DNA from: Rhododendron vialii | Lineage: Eukaryota > Streptophyta > Magnoliopsida > Ericales > Ericaceae | Reading direction: 5' to 3' | Assembly: GCF_030253575.1 (NCBI RefSeq) | Contig: NC_080557.1 | Location: 5,637,001 to 5,701,000, forward strand | DNA: 64,000 nt | Part shown: in pieces, positions 24,039 through 33,017 of the stretch | How the letters are laid out: each line of letters starts with the position of its first letter | Numbering within the stretch: position 1 is the stretch's first letter | Notes under the pieces: generated by a model | What the model was told of the DNA's origin: nothing | The model's input: only the letters and a program-made list of their open reading frames with translations | Database searches by the model: none | Position numbers and translations under genes: made by a program

Positions 24039-24717
24039 TTACGGATGGTGAACTGGAATTGATGAATGTTCATGAGCGTAATCTATCGTAACTTCTACAT
24101 ACGAATCCCTTTCTCCCACCAAACTTCTTCTGTTTTCCACATTTTCTTCGATTCCATTGTTCTCTGCTACAATATAAGTAAAGAAAATTCAATAATTAGT
24201 TCAATTTAGTCGACTAAATTTTAGCACATAATCGGTCTGAAAATGAAGAGAGCAGTGATTGTGCACTTGTTATTGGATCTATTGCCCTTTCAAATGAATA
24301 TATTTTCACTCTCATGCTAATGCAAATTTGTTACTCTACATGTGTGACCTTTTTTTTTTTAGTGAATTATATAGTGAATATATGTTTACACTAGGTGGGA
24401 GAGGTAACACACGAAAACGAAAAAAAGAAAGAAAAAAAGAAGCGACTGTACACGAACACAAAAAAGCTACAGTAAAAGTCGAATAGGGGATGGTGCTGTG
24501 GTGTCCGCAGCATTGTGTTGTGCATCTCTGAGCCGTCAGATCGTCCATCCAACGGCTTAGATCTTATCTCGATAATGAACAACTCTCGATCGTTAGTTGT
24601 CGAGATAAGATCCGAGCCGTCGAACGCACAATCCAACGGCTCGGAGGTGTGCACCTCACTGGATAGCACCAACCCATAGTCCGTAAAAGTCAAACTTGAA
24701 CATTAAAAAATCACTTT

Positions 24718-24755
<38 letters not shown>

Positions 24756-25129
24756 GTGCCCTTCTAATGCGGGCGCCGGCATTCAAGCAAGTTGCGGACC
24801 ACACCATTTCTTCCCTTTCCCGATTGAATTTTGATGATCCGAGCCGTTCAATGTGTTCAGAACGTGATTTTAAGAGTACCCACCAGAAATTGGAAAAAAA
24901 AAAAGACCGGGAAGGGCTTGATTTGAGCAGTTTTTATTTAAACCGTTCAATAAAAAATAAACAAAAACTGCTCAGATGAAGCCCTTTCCGGTCTTTTTTT
25001 TTGCTGATTTCACGCGAGTATCCTTAAAATCATGTTCTGAACACATTGAGCGATTCGGATCATCAAAATTCAATTGGGAAAGGCAAAGTCCGCAACTTGC
25101 TTGAATGCGGGTGCCCGCATTAGAAGGCA

Positions 25130-25166
<37 letters not shown>

Positions 25167-26766
25167 CACTCCAAAAATTGATACAGGCACTCCAAAATCA
25201 GTGTAATTCCAAAGTCATTTTCTTTTATTTTTTGGAGTGCCTGCATCAGTTTTTAGAGTGCCAATATCATTTTCCATATATATTCTAAGTGAATTTCTAT
25301 AAGGTAATTAATATCTATTTATACTATATACGTAGTACTATATTAACATAGTTACGTAAAATAAAAGGAAACTCTCTGCTTTGCTCTCTGTCCTACAAGG
25401 AATTTCCTTCAATTTTCATCTTCTTATTCATTATTCTATATTTTTACCTAAAATATATAGTTTATTTTGTTTGAAAAGAAAACTGAGTTCGATCAATAAC
25501 ATGACATATATATATATACTTTATTTTGCAAGAAAACTAAGTTTTTTTTTTTTGATTGGCAAATTTTTTTTTATTAATCAGTGAACTGAAGTTACAAAGA
25601 TTAAAAGGAAATGGGGAAAAATAGGCATTACAACTAACGACCTACATTCCCAACCAGAAAGTCTATTCACACAGACTATTAGTGTACAGATTTTGTTATG
25701 AGGCCTTTCATGGGTTCCACACAAATGATCTGAGCCGTACATTAAATGTAAAAAAAATTTTAAAAAGTTTTCGCGAAAAATCATCTTAATCCAATATGTA
25801 TAGATGTTCGATCCAATCGTCTAACTTTTAATTCAGATTTCAGAATAATGAAAAGTTAGATGATTGGATCGAGCATTGAGCTAAATTTTTCTCGGTGACG
25901 CTCGATTTTTTTTTTCATTTTATGAACGGCTCGGATTATTTGTGTGGGACCCGTGGTAGGCCCCACAACGAAATCTGTGCACAAATTATATGTGTGTGTA
26001 GCAAGGTTCCATCCCAACTATGTTGGCTTCTTTTTTTTTTTTTTTTTCTTTTTTTTAAATTGTTGTGAAAATTTTCTTATTTTTAAGCCAGAAAAGAAAA
26101 TTTCAAGAGTCACCTACTAATTCACCTGACCACACGAAAAGGTTCTCACTAATATTTTTTCAGTCATCGTTTATCGAATGGGCAAGACACTAGTGTGTAT
26201 CTATGAAAAGGAGAAAAAACTATTAAAAACCTGAGAGGGACTTTTGAATGATATATGAAGCATGTGACAAAATTAATGTACCTGAAACCTCTCCGTTGGT
26301 ACTACAGCCCTGCTGAACTGGAAGAAACCCTTGTTCCAATCGAACCCCTACATAGAAACATCACAAAAGAAATTTAAGATCCATGATATATGCATTAATC
26401 AATAGAATAAGACCTCGTTTGAAAGTTCATCCGTTGGTACAAAAATAACTTTGTCAAAGCTATTTTTGTTTGCTTACTACAATGTAAAAAAGCCAAAAAT
26501 AGCAATACAATTGTACCGGTTTGGCCATATCGGTACCATATGAAATTACGACCTCTAAACTAAACTTATCTCGTTTTTCAACACAAATCAAACGACGTGA
26601 ATGACGTGGGAGAATTTGGCACCGAAGATGACATCATTATTTTTTCGGGATCATTGAATGGCAAGGTTGAAAATTTAAAAAGGGATAGAAAATTTGGCAA
26701 ACCTTGAGCAATGCAAAAGAGTAGATGCAAAAGAAGCAGGGAGGCCACGAACGAAGAAGACCTCAT
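24039..26766 (-). CDS. RGF/GLV-like peptide precursor copy D, diverged peptide
   Basis: Exon 1 (26766-26703) gives the signal peptide MRSSSFVASLLLLHLL-FCIAQ. Exon 2 probably spans 26347-26289: it starts VRLEQGFLPVQ like the others, then runs into QGCSTNGE because about 100 bases holding the old donor site are deleted, and a GAG|GTTTCA donor restores phase 0. Exon 3 (24161-24039) reads NNGIEENVENRRSLVGERD, then YVEVTIDYAHEHSSIPVHHP. The predicted precursor is 81 residues. RRSL is kept and Asp-Tyr is kept, but the end is IPVHHP, one residue longer than PPIHN, lacking the Pro pair and final Asn. Intron 2 is 2.1 kb because of MITE insertions. This is either a new peptide variant or a decaying gene; transcripts would decide. 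Confidence 0.65.
24490..24668. mobile_element. foldback MITE-like element in intron 2 of copy D
   Basis: Ends ggtgct... and ...agcacc. Inner arms (cggcttagatcttatctcgata and its complement tatcgag-type sequence near 24597) form a long hairpin. Words such as gagccgtc and ccaacggctcgg are typical of plant foldback MITEs. No clear target duplication. Confidence 0.6.
24756..25132. mobile_element. foldback MITE with ~180-bp terminal inverted repeats
   Basis: Almost the whole element is one hairpin. cagtgcccttctaatgcggg at the left matches, inverted, ...gcattagaaggcactg at the right, and the arms continue through gaattttgatgatccga and aaagaccgg to a centre near 24950. It sits inside an AT/AC microsatellite, so the target duplication cannot be read. 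The long arms suggest a Mutator-type non-autonomous element. Confidence 0.85.
25163..25267. mobile_element. short foldback MITE (ggcactccaaaa family)
   Basis: ttggcactccaaaaattgat and its complement (atcagtttttagagtgccaa) form the arms. A related element is at 53200-53329. Confidence 0.75.
25543..25670 (-). mobile_element. probable LINE 3' tail
   Basis: A poly-T run followed by gattggcaaat...attaatcagtgaactgaagttacaaag resembles, on the minus strand, the 3' end of plant L1-type LINEs (ttgcc...poly-A). Similar ends occur at 29830 and 39760. No clear target duplication. Confidence 0.5.
25676..25990. mobile_element. foldback MITE (~315 bp)
   Basis: Left arm agtgtacagattttgttatg...ggttccacacaaatgatctg pairs with right arm cggattatttgtgtgggacc...cgaaatctgtgcac. 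The centre near 25840 is also self-complementary (cgatccaatcgtctaacttt / aaagttagatgattggatcg). No coding capacity. Confidence 0.8.
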
Positions 26767-26833
26767 TGTCTCAATACAATAGGAACACAAATTATTGAGA
26801 AAAGACTTATTTGGTTTACTTCAATTGATGATC

Positions 26834-26842
26834 CTTTTTATG
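26834..26842 (-). promoter_or_regulatory. candidate TATA box, copy D
   Basis: CATAAAAAG on the minus strand, at the position conserved in copies A-C, with one extra A. Confidence 0.5.
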
Positions 26843-27092
26843 CTTGACGCATGTTTCTTTGGGCATAACGTACGTTATTAAAGAAAGTAATAAAAAAAAT
26901 TTGACCGGTTTTGGTATCTCAATAAATTGACGAAATCTTTATGGGTGATTTCCCTTAAAAAAATAGAAATAGATTTTCCTGGCATTTTACAACCCTGTAA
27001 TTGCCACAACGAATTTTTTTTCGATAGGCTAGAAATTTTTTATTAGTAGCCTTACCGACAAATCTATACTATATACTACTAGTATTTACGAT

Positions 27093-27263
27093 GAGAATAA
27101 ATTTTTTATACTGCCAGTGTAAACATTTGTTTTCTACAAATCAATTGTATTGCGTCACATCGTCATATTTTATTAATTAGGACCACTGTTTTGACACATG
27201 TTGCAATGCAATTGATTTGGAGGAAACAAATGTTTACACCGACGTTATAAAGAATTTATTCTC
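27093..27263. mobile_element. foldback MITE (171 bp)
   Basis: gagaataaattttttata...gtaaacatttgttt at the left matches the inverse of aaacaaatgtttacac...aagaatttattctc at the right; the arms are about 65 bases. Confidence 0.8.
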
Positions 27264-27320
27264 ATTTACTATTACCTAAAATAAATGAAGCTCTCTCCTT
27301 AACTCACTTCTCATATGGGA

Positions 27321-27445
27321 TGTGGGTAGGGGGTACTATGCTTCATGGCACAGTAGAGCTCTTGCATCGGGGGAATCCAACCCTTGTGGGTAGGGGGTAC
27401 TGTGCTTCATGGCACAATAGAGCTCTTGCGTCGGGAAAATCCAAT
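27321..27445. repeat. ~63-bp tandem duplication
   Basis: gtgggtagggggtactatgc...gaatccaaccctt occurs twice in tandem, at 27321 and 27384, with a few changes. Confidence 0.85.
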
Positions 27446-27857
27446 CAAGGGTTGGATGAAAAAAGAAAATAAAAAATGATGGCCTGGTCAAAGCCCACCA
27501 ACACCCCAAGGGCCAGGCCCCAAAAAATAAACCTAGAAACCACATGGGCATGACCCAGAAAAGAACCAATACAAACTCTAAGCCCAAATCTCTTCCAATC
27601 ACCAGTAAAAGCACGCACCGCCGCCGCCACCACAACACACCTCCTCCACCATCCCAATCCACCACCAAAAACCACCTATACCCCAGCCCCTCCATCAACA
27701 CCAGCCGCCTCCACCTGCCCAAACCACCACCAGCCACTTCCACCCCAACATCACCATCGCAACCAACAGCCACCACCACCACCCACCAAACAGACGGCAA
27801 GCGAGTAATCTGATGCGGACGCGAACCCTGCAAGCTACTAGAACCCGAGAATAAATG
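27446..27857. other. C-rich insert in unit D, no recognised gene
   Basis: Interrupts the similarity of unit D to units A and B, which resumes near 27858. It is rich in CCA/CAC on the plus strand. Long frames on both strands are compositional. It may be a piece of a retroelement. Confidence 0.4.
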
Positions 27858-28351
27858 ACTAAAATGACTAAAGCCCATATTTTCATGGATTTTAGGCAAG
27901 TCATTCTCCTCATATACATCAACTAAAATAATATTTAGCGGAAAGAACTTAACTATTGCCATTAGCTTGTAGTCCATTTTAGTTTAGCAGAAATCCACCC
28001 TCCGTTAGCACTGCAATGAAATAAGTTCATTACACAGAAATAATCCACAAAATCTTGGCATTTGTTTTATTCCAGAACGAAATAGGTGGGTCTGATGCTT
28101 CCAAAACCCTTGTGTGTTCTGAATGATCTTTTCTCTGTTTAAAGAACGAAAGACGAGAAATAGGACAGGACAGGACATCTCAAACCAAAGTCACATCCAT
28201 CTAAACTAAAAGTGTTCTTGAACAAATTTTATGTTTGGCCAAATGATGAGGTACCCCTTTGCCGGTGAGTTCAGCACGTACAATTATTAACTTAAAATTG
28301 TCTTTGCTAATTTTCCAATGATTTTTAGCCAAAAATGTTTCAAGGCAAAAT

Positions 28352-28712
28352 TAGGGGTGGGCATCGTGTTATGTCATCTCATCTTCGTGTCAGAATTCTC
28401 TCAGCCCTAACCCGACCTGTTTAACTTTTCGTGTTATCGTATCGTGTCATATTCGTATTCCATATCAGAAATATGCCGACCCCAACTCCGCTAATTTCGG
28501 GTCGTGTTATCGTGTCCTTTCATAAATTCTCTTATCGCGTCATCTCGTGTTTGTATCAAAATTCTCTCAACCCTAACCCAACCTGTTTACGTTTTCGTGT
28601 TATCATCTCGTGTCATATTCGTATTCTATGTCAAAAATAGCTGACACTAATCCGCTAACTTCATGTCTGAATCATGTCGTATTGTCGTGTAGCGTCAAAA
28701 ATTCCCACCCTT
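28352..28712. mobile_element. hAT-like non-autonomous element (cgtgttatcgtgtc-rich)
   Basis: Begins TAGGGGTGGGCA and ends with the near-inverse CCCACCCTT. The interior is filled with cgtgtt/atcgtgtcat words. Flanks ggcaaaat and gctacaat agree at 5 of 8 positions, so the target duplication is only suggestive. Confidence 0.6.
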
Positions 28713-28959
28713 GCTACAATACCATCGATGCACATTGAATACCCTTAATTCACGGTCCACCACATTCCTAGCTTATTGGGCCACTGCACATTTGACCCAA
28801 CAGAAGACATGTGAGCCCACATCCGATAGTTACTACAGACTCATAAATCATGTAAACGATAATTGAGACATGGTGGGCCAATTCGATATGCTCTGGTGGG
28901 CCACTTCATGAAAGTTGCAGAAAATAACAAACAAAAAAAAGGCCTTGCCAATGTAATGC

Positions 28960-29106
28960 GGAGCCCGCAGAAACGTAAATCGGGCGACAGCCAAGTAGTA
29001 GGCGCTCTATACTCTTTGCTCCAGACGAGGGTTCAAACCCCGTCGGGTCCCTCCCTTGCCCCAAAAGTAGTAGTATACACACTTGCTTTAACAGGGAAAA
29101 AATAAA
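28960..29106 (+). mobile_element. tRNA-derived SINE
   Basis: A-box-like acagccaagtagtagg and B-box ggttcaaacccc lie about 40 bases apart, followed by an A-rich tail. Perfect 10-bp target duplication aatgtaatgc at 28950-28959 and 29107-29116. No tRNA cloverleaf is complete, so it is not a tRNA gene. Confidence 0.88.
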
Positions 29107-29829
29107 AATGTAATGCAGCCCACCTAATTCATTGATTATAAAGGTCTTTGTAGTTTCAGATCATGTGCAATTTTCATAAATATTTTATGGTTCCCAACTT
29201 AGATAATGATGTGGAATTTTTTTGGGACAGTGGGCATTTGTCGCCTCTCATTTTTGCTAACAATTAATTTGTACTTGTATGTTCAATCAAACTCTTACGG
29301 TCATGGACTGTCATTTCATGTGATACTTGCTACAACTATTGGCCTATTTGCTAGGTAGGATTTTAATTAGTTTAACAGTAACAAAGATATGATAGTATTT
29401 TATTTTAGTTTTTTTTTTTGGGCTACACTAGCTGCACTAGATATGAGTGGAATAGTATCGAAAATGAAGAAGAAAAATCAAATTATGCAATCGTATAATC
29501 GTGTATTTTTCGAACCCAAATGGTTAATTTGCTTGAATTCTCTGAAATGATAGTGCAACCGCCTCTACTTGATCGATGGAGTTTGAAAGTTTTTTAACGT
29601 GGAAGCAAAAAGCTAAATGTCAACACATATATATCCAGCGTAATTATTTTCATAATTCTCTCCCTAATGAACCTATTTTCATTCTCGATGTACCTTTTAT
29701 CTAGTTTTTATAAAAAAAAAATTCTGATAAAAAAAAGAAAAAAAAGAAGAGGCCCAAGCTAACGAAGAGATATTGAGAGTGCACTAAACACACTTAGTAC
29801 TTGCCAAAAAGGAAGCATTAACATATGTT

Positions 29830-30005
29830 TTTTTCGAAAGGCAAATTTTTTTTATTAATTTCTGAAATTGATACAAAGATTAATAGAAGCAAGGAATGAA
29901 GACATCAAATCCTTAGCCCGAGATCTAAGTGATCTACAACACTAAGAGTAATCCTATGCCTGTCCGAGACCCAGTTCCCAAGTTTGGCAAGAAACCAAAC
30001 ACGGG
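29830..30005 (-). mobile_element. 5'-truncated L1-type LINE end
   Basis: On the minus strand it ends ...attaataaaaaaaatttgcc and an A-tail, as plant L1 elements do. Flanked by aacatatgtt at 29820-29829 and 30006-30015. Confidence 0.85.
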
Positions 30006-30314
30006 AACATATGTTATTATGATACTTTGCATGTAACAACAACATCATATAGGTTACAAGGTATATATAGTGATTAATAAAGCCCAGTAAGCACTCCTTA
30101 GTGCTTAATTATGACTTAATCATGAAATAATATATATATAATCTAACAATAATTGTACAATAGACTACTAATGTACAAAATATATCTAACCCTAAAAAAA
30201 CTGCAGCTTTTCTGTAATGCTGTCCATCTTATATCCCCATCAATATTCATCTTTCCTAAGCCTCGATCTCTATACTTTATTTTCTTCATGTTTCCTTCCC
30301 TTCCCAAAAATACT

Positions 30315-30889
30315 TCAGTTGTGTATTGGAGGCTTTCTCCTTGCTGGAGAATAATCCATCTCATCTATGTTTAAAGTGTCCGGATACCGTTCATGGGTCG
30401 CCTCCCGGTGATTGGAATCCGGCGATGAGTCAACGGAAAAACTTTCGTGTTTTCCTCCAATTTCGTCGGTACTCGATTTGCCTCCATTCGTTTCATTCTG
30501 TATACATAAAGAATAGAGTCATATAAAGGAAGTGGGGATCGTAGTACTGGGACACACGGATTTTTTGTATCCAAATATCTGTGTCTTTCTGTTCCGATGC
30601 ATTGGTAGTCACACATTTCAGATCGAACTCGCGAACTTGAAATGTAGCTATATGATTCTCAATGCATTTAGACAGAAGGACAATAGTATTTGAGAACATA
30701 AGATCTCGTCCCTAGAAATGCATGCAAGTTGGCTTAAGACATCCTGTATTACCCACAAATGATCTCATCTCTATAGTGGTGATCATGTGGGGTCCTAGTA
30801 GTGTAGCTTTATCTTTTATGGAAAACCAACCTTGGAAATGGTGGTGGGATTAGTAGACGTTGCCTTGGCAATAAGTTTTCTATTTTTTC
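30315..30889 (-). CDS. RGF/GOLVEN peptide cassette E (GLV1/2 type), own first exon not found
   Basis: Exon 3-like block 30497-30315 follows TATACAG. It reads NETNGGKSSTDEIGGKHES..., then ...YPDTLNIDEM and DYSPARRKPPIHN-stop, a textbook RGF/GLV/CLEL motif with Asp-Tyr and PPIHN. An upstream exon 30889-30831 (TTGCAG acceptor, AAG|GTTGG donor) starts with two bases and ends in phase 0. It encodes KNRKLIAKATSTNPTTISK, fitting the exon 2 position of the other genes. The frame is open with no damage. I searched 30890-31300 on the minus strand and found no signal-peptide exon. The next upstream first exon is that of gene F (32251-32191), which also ends in phase 1 and would join as Gly. So E may be an alternative 3' cassette of gene F, or may have lost its start. 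Joined to that exon, the precursor would be 100 residues. Confidence 0.75.
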
Positions 30890-31060
30890 CTGCAATAGTA
30901 GAAAAAAAAGCCCATTTAACACATGATATGAAATTCCTATCACATGTTTCTTGAATTAACTTCTATTTGGAAGACGGAAAAGGAAATTCAAACTTCGGCA
31001 TCCTACTAATATTCATGTTAGTTAAGACGATACAAAATTGCCTTGTCAAAACACATGGTC

Positions 31061-31200
31061 GTGGGCTTAGCCCTGCTGGTCGTGCAACCTCCTTTTAAAG
31101 GAAGATTTTAGGTTCGATTCCAATGGACAAGATATCACCCTTAGTTGTAACTCTAAACATCCATTAATATGTTAATGCTATCTCTGGGGGAAAAAAAATT
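31061..31200 (+). mobile_element. tRNA-derived SINE between cassettes E and F
   Basis: A-box-like gtgggcttagccctgctgg and B-box ggttcgattcc, then an A-run. Flanked by acatggtc at 31053-31060 and 31201-31208. It lies between the E exon 2 and the F stop codon. Confidence 0.85.
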
Positions 31201-31266
31201 ACATGGTCATGGCTTTAAGTGTTTTGAAGCTCAATTGGGGCTCTTCTAAGGAAAACTAAATGGTCA

Positions 31267-31270
<4 letters not shown>

Positions 31271-31300
<30 letters not shown>
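31271..31300. repeat. (AG)15 microsatellite, 3' of gene F
   Basis: A pure AG run ending four bases 3' of the gene F stop codon, so it would be the start of that mRNA's 3' untranslated region (CT on the sense strand). Confidence 0.95.
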
Positions 31301-31303
<3 letters not shown>

Positions 31304-31304
<1 letters not shown>

Positions 31305-32251
31305 TAATGGTGCTTGGGGTTGTGAGTCCTAGGTCCATAGTAGTCTTCATGAATTGTTGGTAACAAGTGGTGGGTTTCCTTGGTTATCCTTGAATTTCTT
31401 CTCCTCATTGTACCTGATGAACATTGCCCTTTTTTGCATTGAATATCCTCCCCATCAATAGCTCCATTACTTGCTTTATTCACAGTTCTACCCTCCTGCA
31501 CATTAACAAACACATATCACCATCAATAGAATCGTGAACTTTACAGCCATATGTCTGCCGATACGTACTAAGTTGGATACAAAGATGGGATCAGGGGGGT
31601 CTAGTAGCGGCGACCGCCACGACAAGAATTTTAAAAAATGCAATTATTATATGTAAAAAAAAAATTTATGCCCAACTTATATAGTTTCGCCACCACTAAA
31701 TTTTTTTAGTATATATTTTGCCACTGCTAGGGTAAAATCCTGGTTCCGTCCTTGGTTGGATAATCATTGATCTGTCTTTAAATATTACTGTAGAAGATCA
31801 AAAGAAAACCCACTATGTGTTCGGCAATATTTGTAACACTAATTAAAAATAAGTGGTAGATACCCATTATATTCAAAACAAAGCTTATAATATCAGAGAC
31901 CAAAAAAAAACAACCTGGAGTTTCTTTATTTTGATCAACAAAGAAATATTTCCCATACTATTAAAAATGATACAAAAGAGAAATCTTGGAGAGAAAACCA
32001 ACCTGGATTTTATGATCCTTAACTGGTAGAAACTCTTTCTTGAGGCGTATAGCTGAAAAATAGCAAGGGAAAATCAGTACCCAACAACAACAACAACAAC
32101 AACAACAACAAAAAGAGAGGAAAAAGTAATGCCCAAAGTGAACAAGTACATAGGTTCATGAGAGAGATATTCATATGGTACTGGGCATACCTTGGACCTC
32201 AGAAATGATAGTGGACAGAAGTAAAACTGACAGTAGAAAATAAGGCTTCAT
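31304..32251 (-). CDS. ROOT MERISTEM GROWTH FACTOR (RGF1-3 type) peptide precursor F
   Basis: Exons 32251-32191, 32052-32003 and 31495-31304 with GT-AG introns of 138 and 507 bases, giving 100 residues. Residues 1-20 form a signal peptide (MKPYFLLSVLLLSTIISEVQ). Exon 2 gives IRLKKEFLPVKDHKIQ, similar to FLPVQHDQNIH of copies A-C. Exon 3 is basic and polar (TMRRRNSRITKETHH), and the last 13 residues are DYYGPRTHNPKHH. Position by position this fits RGF1-3 peptides (D-Y-x-x-P-x-x-H-x-P-K/R): Asp-Tyr for sulfation, Pro at 5 and 10, His at 8, but the usual terminal Asn is His. Intron phases 1 and 0 are the same as in the tandem copies, so the cluster shares one ancestor. The start is the first ATG after a TATA-rich stretch near 32420. 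The role is inferred: secreted root growth peptide perceived by RGI receptors. Confidence 0.85.
31589..31757. mobile_element. possible short non-autonomous element in intron 2 of gene F
   Basis: Starts caggggggtctagtagcgg and ends ...cctggttccgtccttg, whose inverse (caaggacggaaccagg) resembles the start. AT-rich interior. No target duplication seen. Confidence 0.4.
32083..32112. repeat. (CAA)n microsatellite in intron 1 of gene F
   Basis: About ten CAA trinucleotides; on the sense strand this is a (TTG)n tract inside the 138-base intron. Confidence 0.9.
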
Positions 32252-32417
32252 TATGGAGAAACTGAGGATGTTTCAAGAGTCTAGAAATTAAGGTAAGGAA
32301 CAAAATGTGGGTTTTTTCTCCTATTTTGTTTCTCTCTATCTCTTTCTTGATCTATTGAAGAACTTGGGTGGATATGGGTTACAGCTTCTGAATGGGTTGA
32401 TAACATGGGGATGTCTT

Positions 32418-32434
32418 GTTATATATACTATATA
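32418..32434 (-). promoter_or_regulatory. candidate TATA box of gene F
   Basis: CTATATAGTATATATAA on the minus strand, about 170 bases upstream of the gene F start codon. It is the strongest TATA-like element there. Confidence 0.5.
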
Positions 32435-33017
32435 GTTGGATACATCGAATTAAAGTCATGTGGGTCCCACAAGAAGTTCTTGAACATGGTACTATTAAAT
32501 GGGTTATGGGTATTACCTTCTTTGTTTCCCATATAACTCCGTATATTTTATTTCTTCACTTCTGACGTTAATAAAAAAAGAGTGCAAATTCAATAATAAG
32601 ATTCTTGTTTTGTTTTTGTTTTCTTATAGCTAATTATCATGTATTGGATTGTTAACCACCAATTCATCTAAAAACTTAAACTGTTTAAGAGGGAGACAAC
32701 TTTATTACTTATACCCTCAACACGTCCCTCACGTGTAGCCAGTCTTTCCTCCATAAGCGGGCTAATGCAAGATCTATTCCTTGCTCTAATACAATATTAG
32801 GTTGTTAACCATCAACTCATCTTAAAGTTTAAGCTGTTAGAAAGAGGAGCAACTTTATTACTTATACGTTTAACACCATGCAACCTCCACGAGCGGATCA
32901 GTACTAGTCTCCATCGACGCGGTTGTTAATTTTGGCGTGATCTTTTGTACTTGTTCTTGGTTATGAATATATGTTTGTGTTCCTAAAAAAAAAAAACCGT
33001 CATGCAAACCTAAGTCT
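32435..33017. other. upstream of gene F, no gene seen
   Basis: Promoter-proximal DNA of gene F followed by two diverged copies of a ~150-base segment (gttaaccaccaattcatc at 32649 and gttaaccatcaactcatc at 32804). The tail ends in an A-run at 32983-32995, as in a retroposon end. Confidence 0.45.

Larger units (their letters stand above)
7193..28092. repeat. tandem segmental array, four peptide-gene units (A-D)
   Basis: Four diverged copies of one segment lie head to tail. Landmarks recur in the same order. The intron word gaaaatccaataattagttc is at 7195, 12684 and 18670, with a variant at 24183. Exon 2 is at 7609, 13362, 19280 and 26289. Exon 1 is at 8014, 13770, 19719 and 26703. A 3' flank block is at about 11488, 17220 and 22660, and the block 'atgcatgaaccctttgttag' at 9878 and 16440 has a variant near 27990. 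Spacing between exon 1 copies is 5756, 5949 and 6984 bases. Non-coding DNA is also alignable, so these are segmental duplications rather than retrocopies. Later insertions explain most of the size differences. Confidence 0.92.

Noticed and set aside
27336-27977. 213-residue Trp/Gly-rich minus-strand frame
   Set aside because: Compositional result of CCA/CAC-rich DNA. It crosses the boundary between an insert and the shared unit sequence.
28981-29050. Possible tRNA gene (A and B boxes present)
   Set aside because: No complete cloverleaf or acceptor stem, and an A-rich tail and target duplications mark it as a SINE.
30493-30699. Minus-strand frame MFSNTIVLLSKCIENH... as a first exon for cassette E
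   Set aside because: The N-terminus is a poor signal peptide, it overlaps the intron between the E exons, and it is out of phase with the peptide exon.
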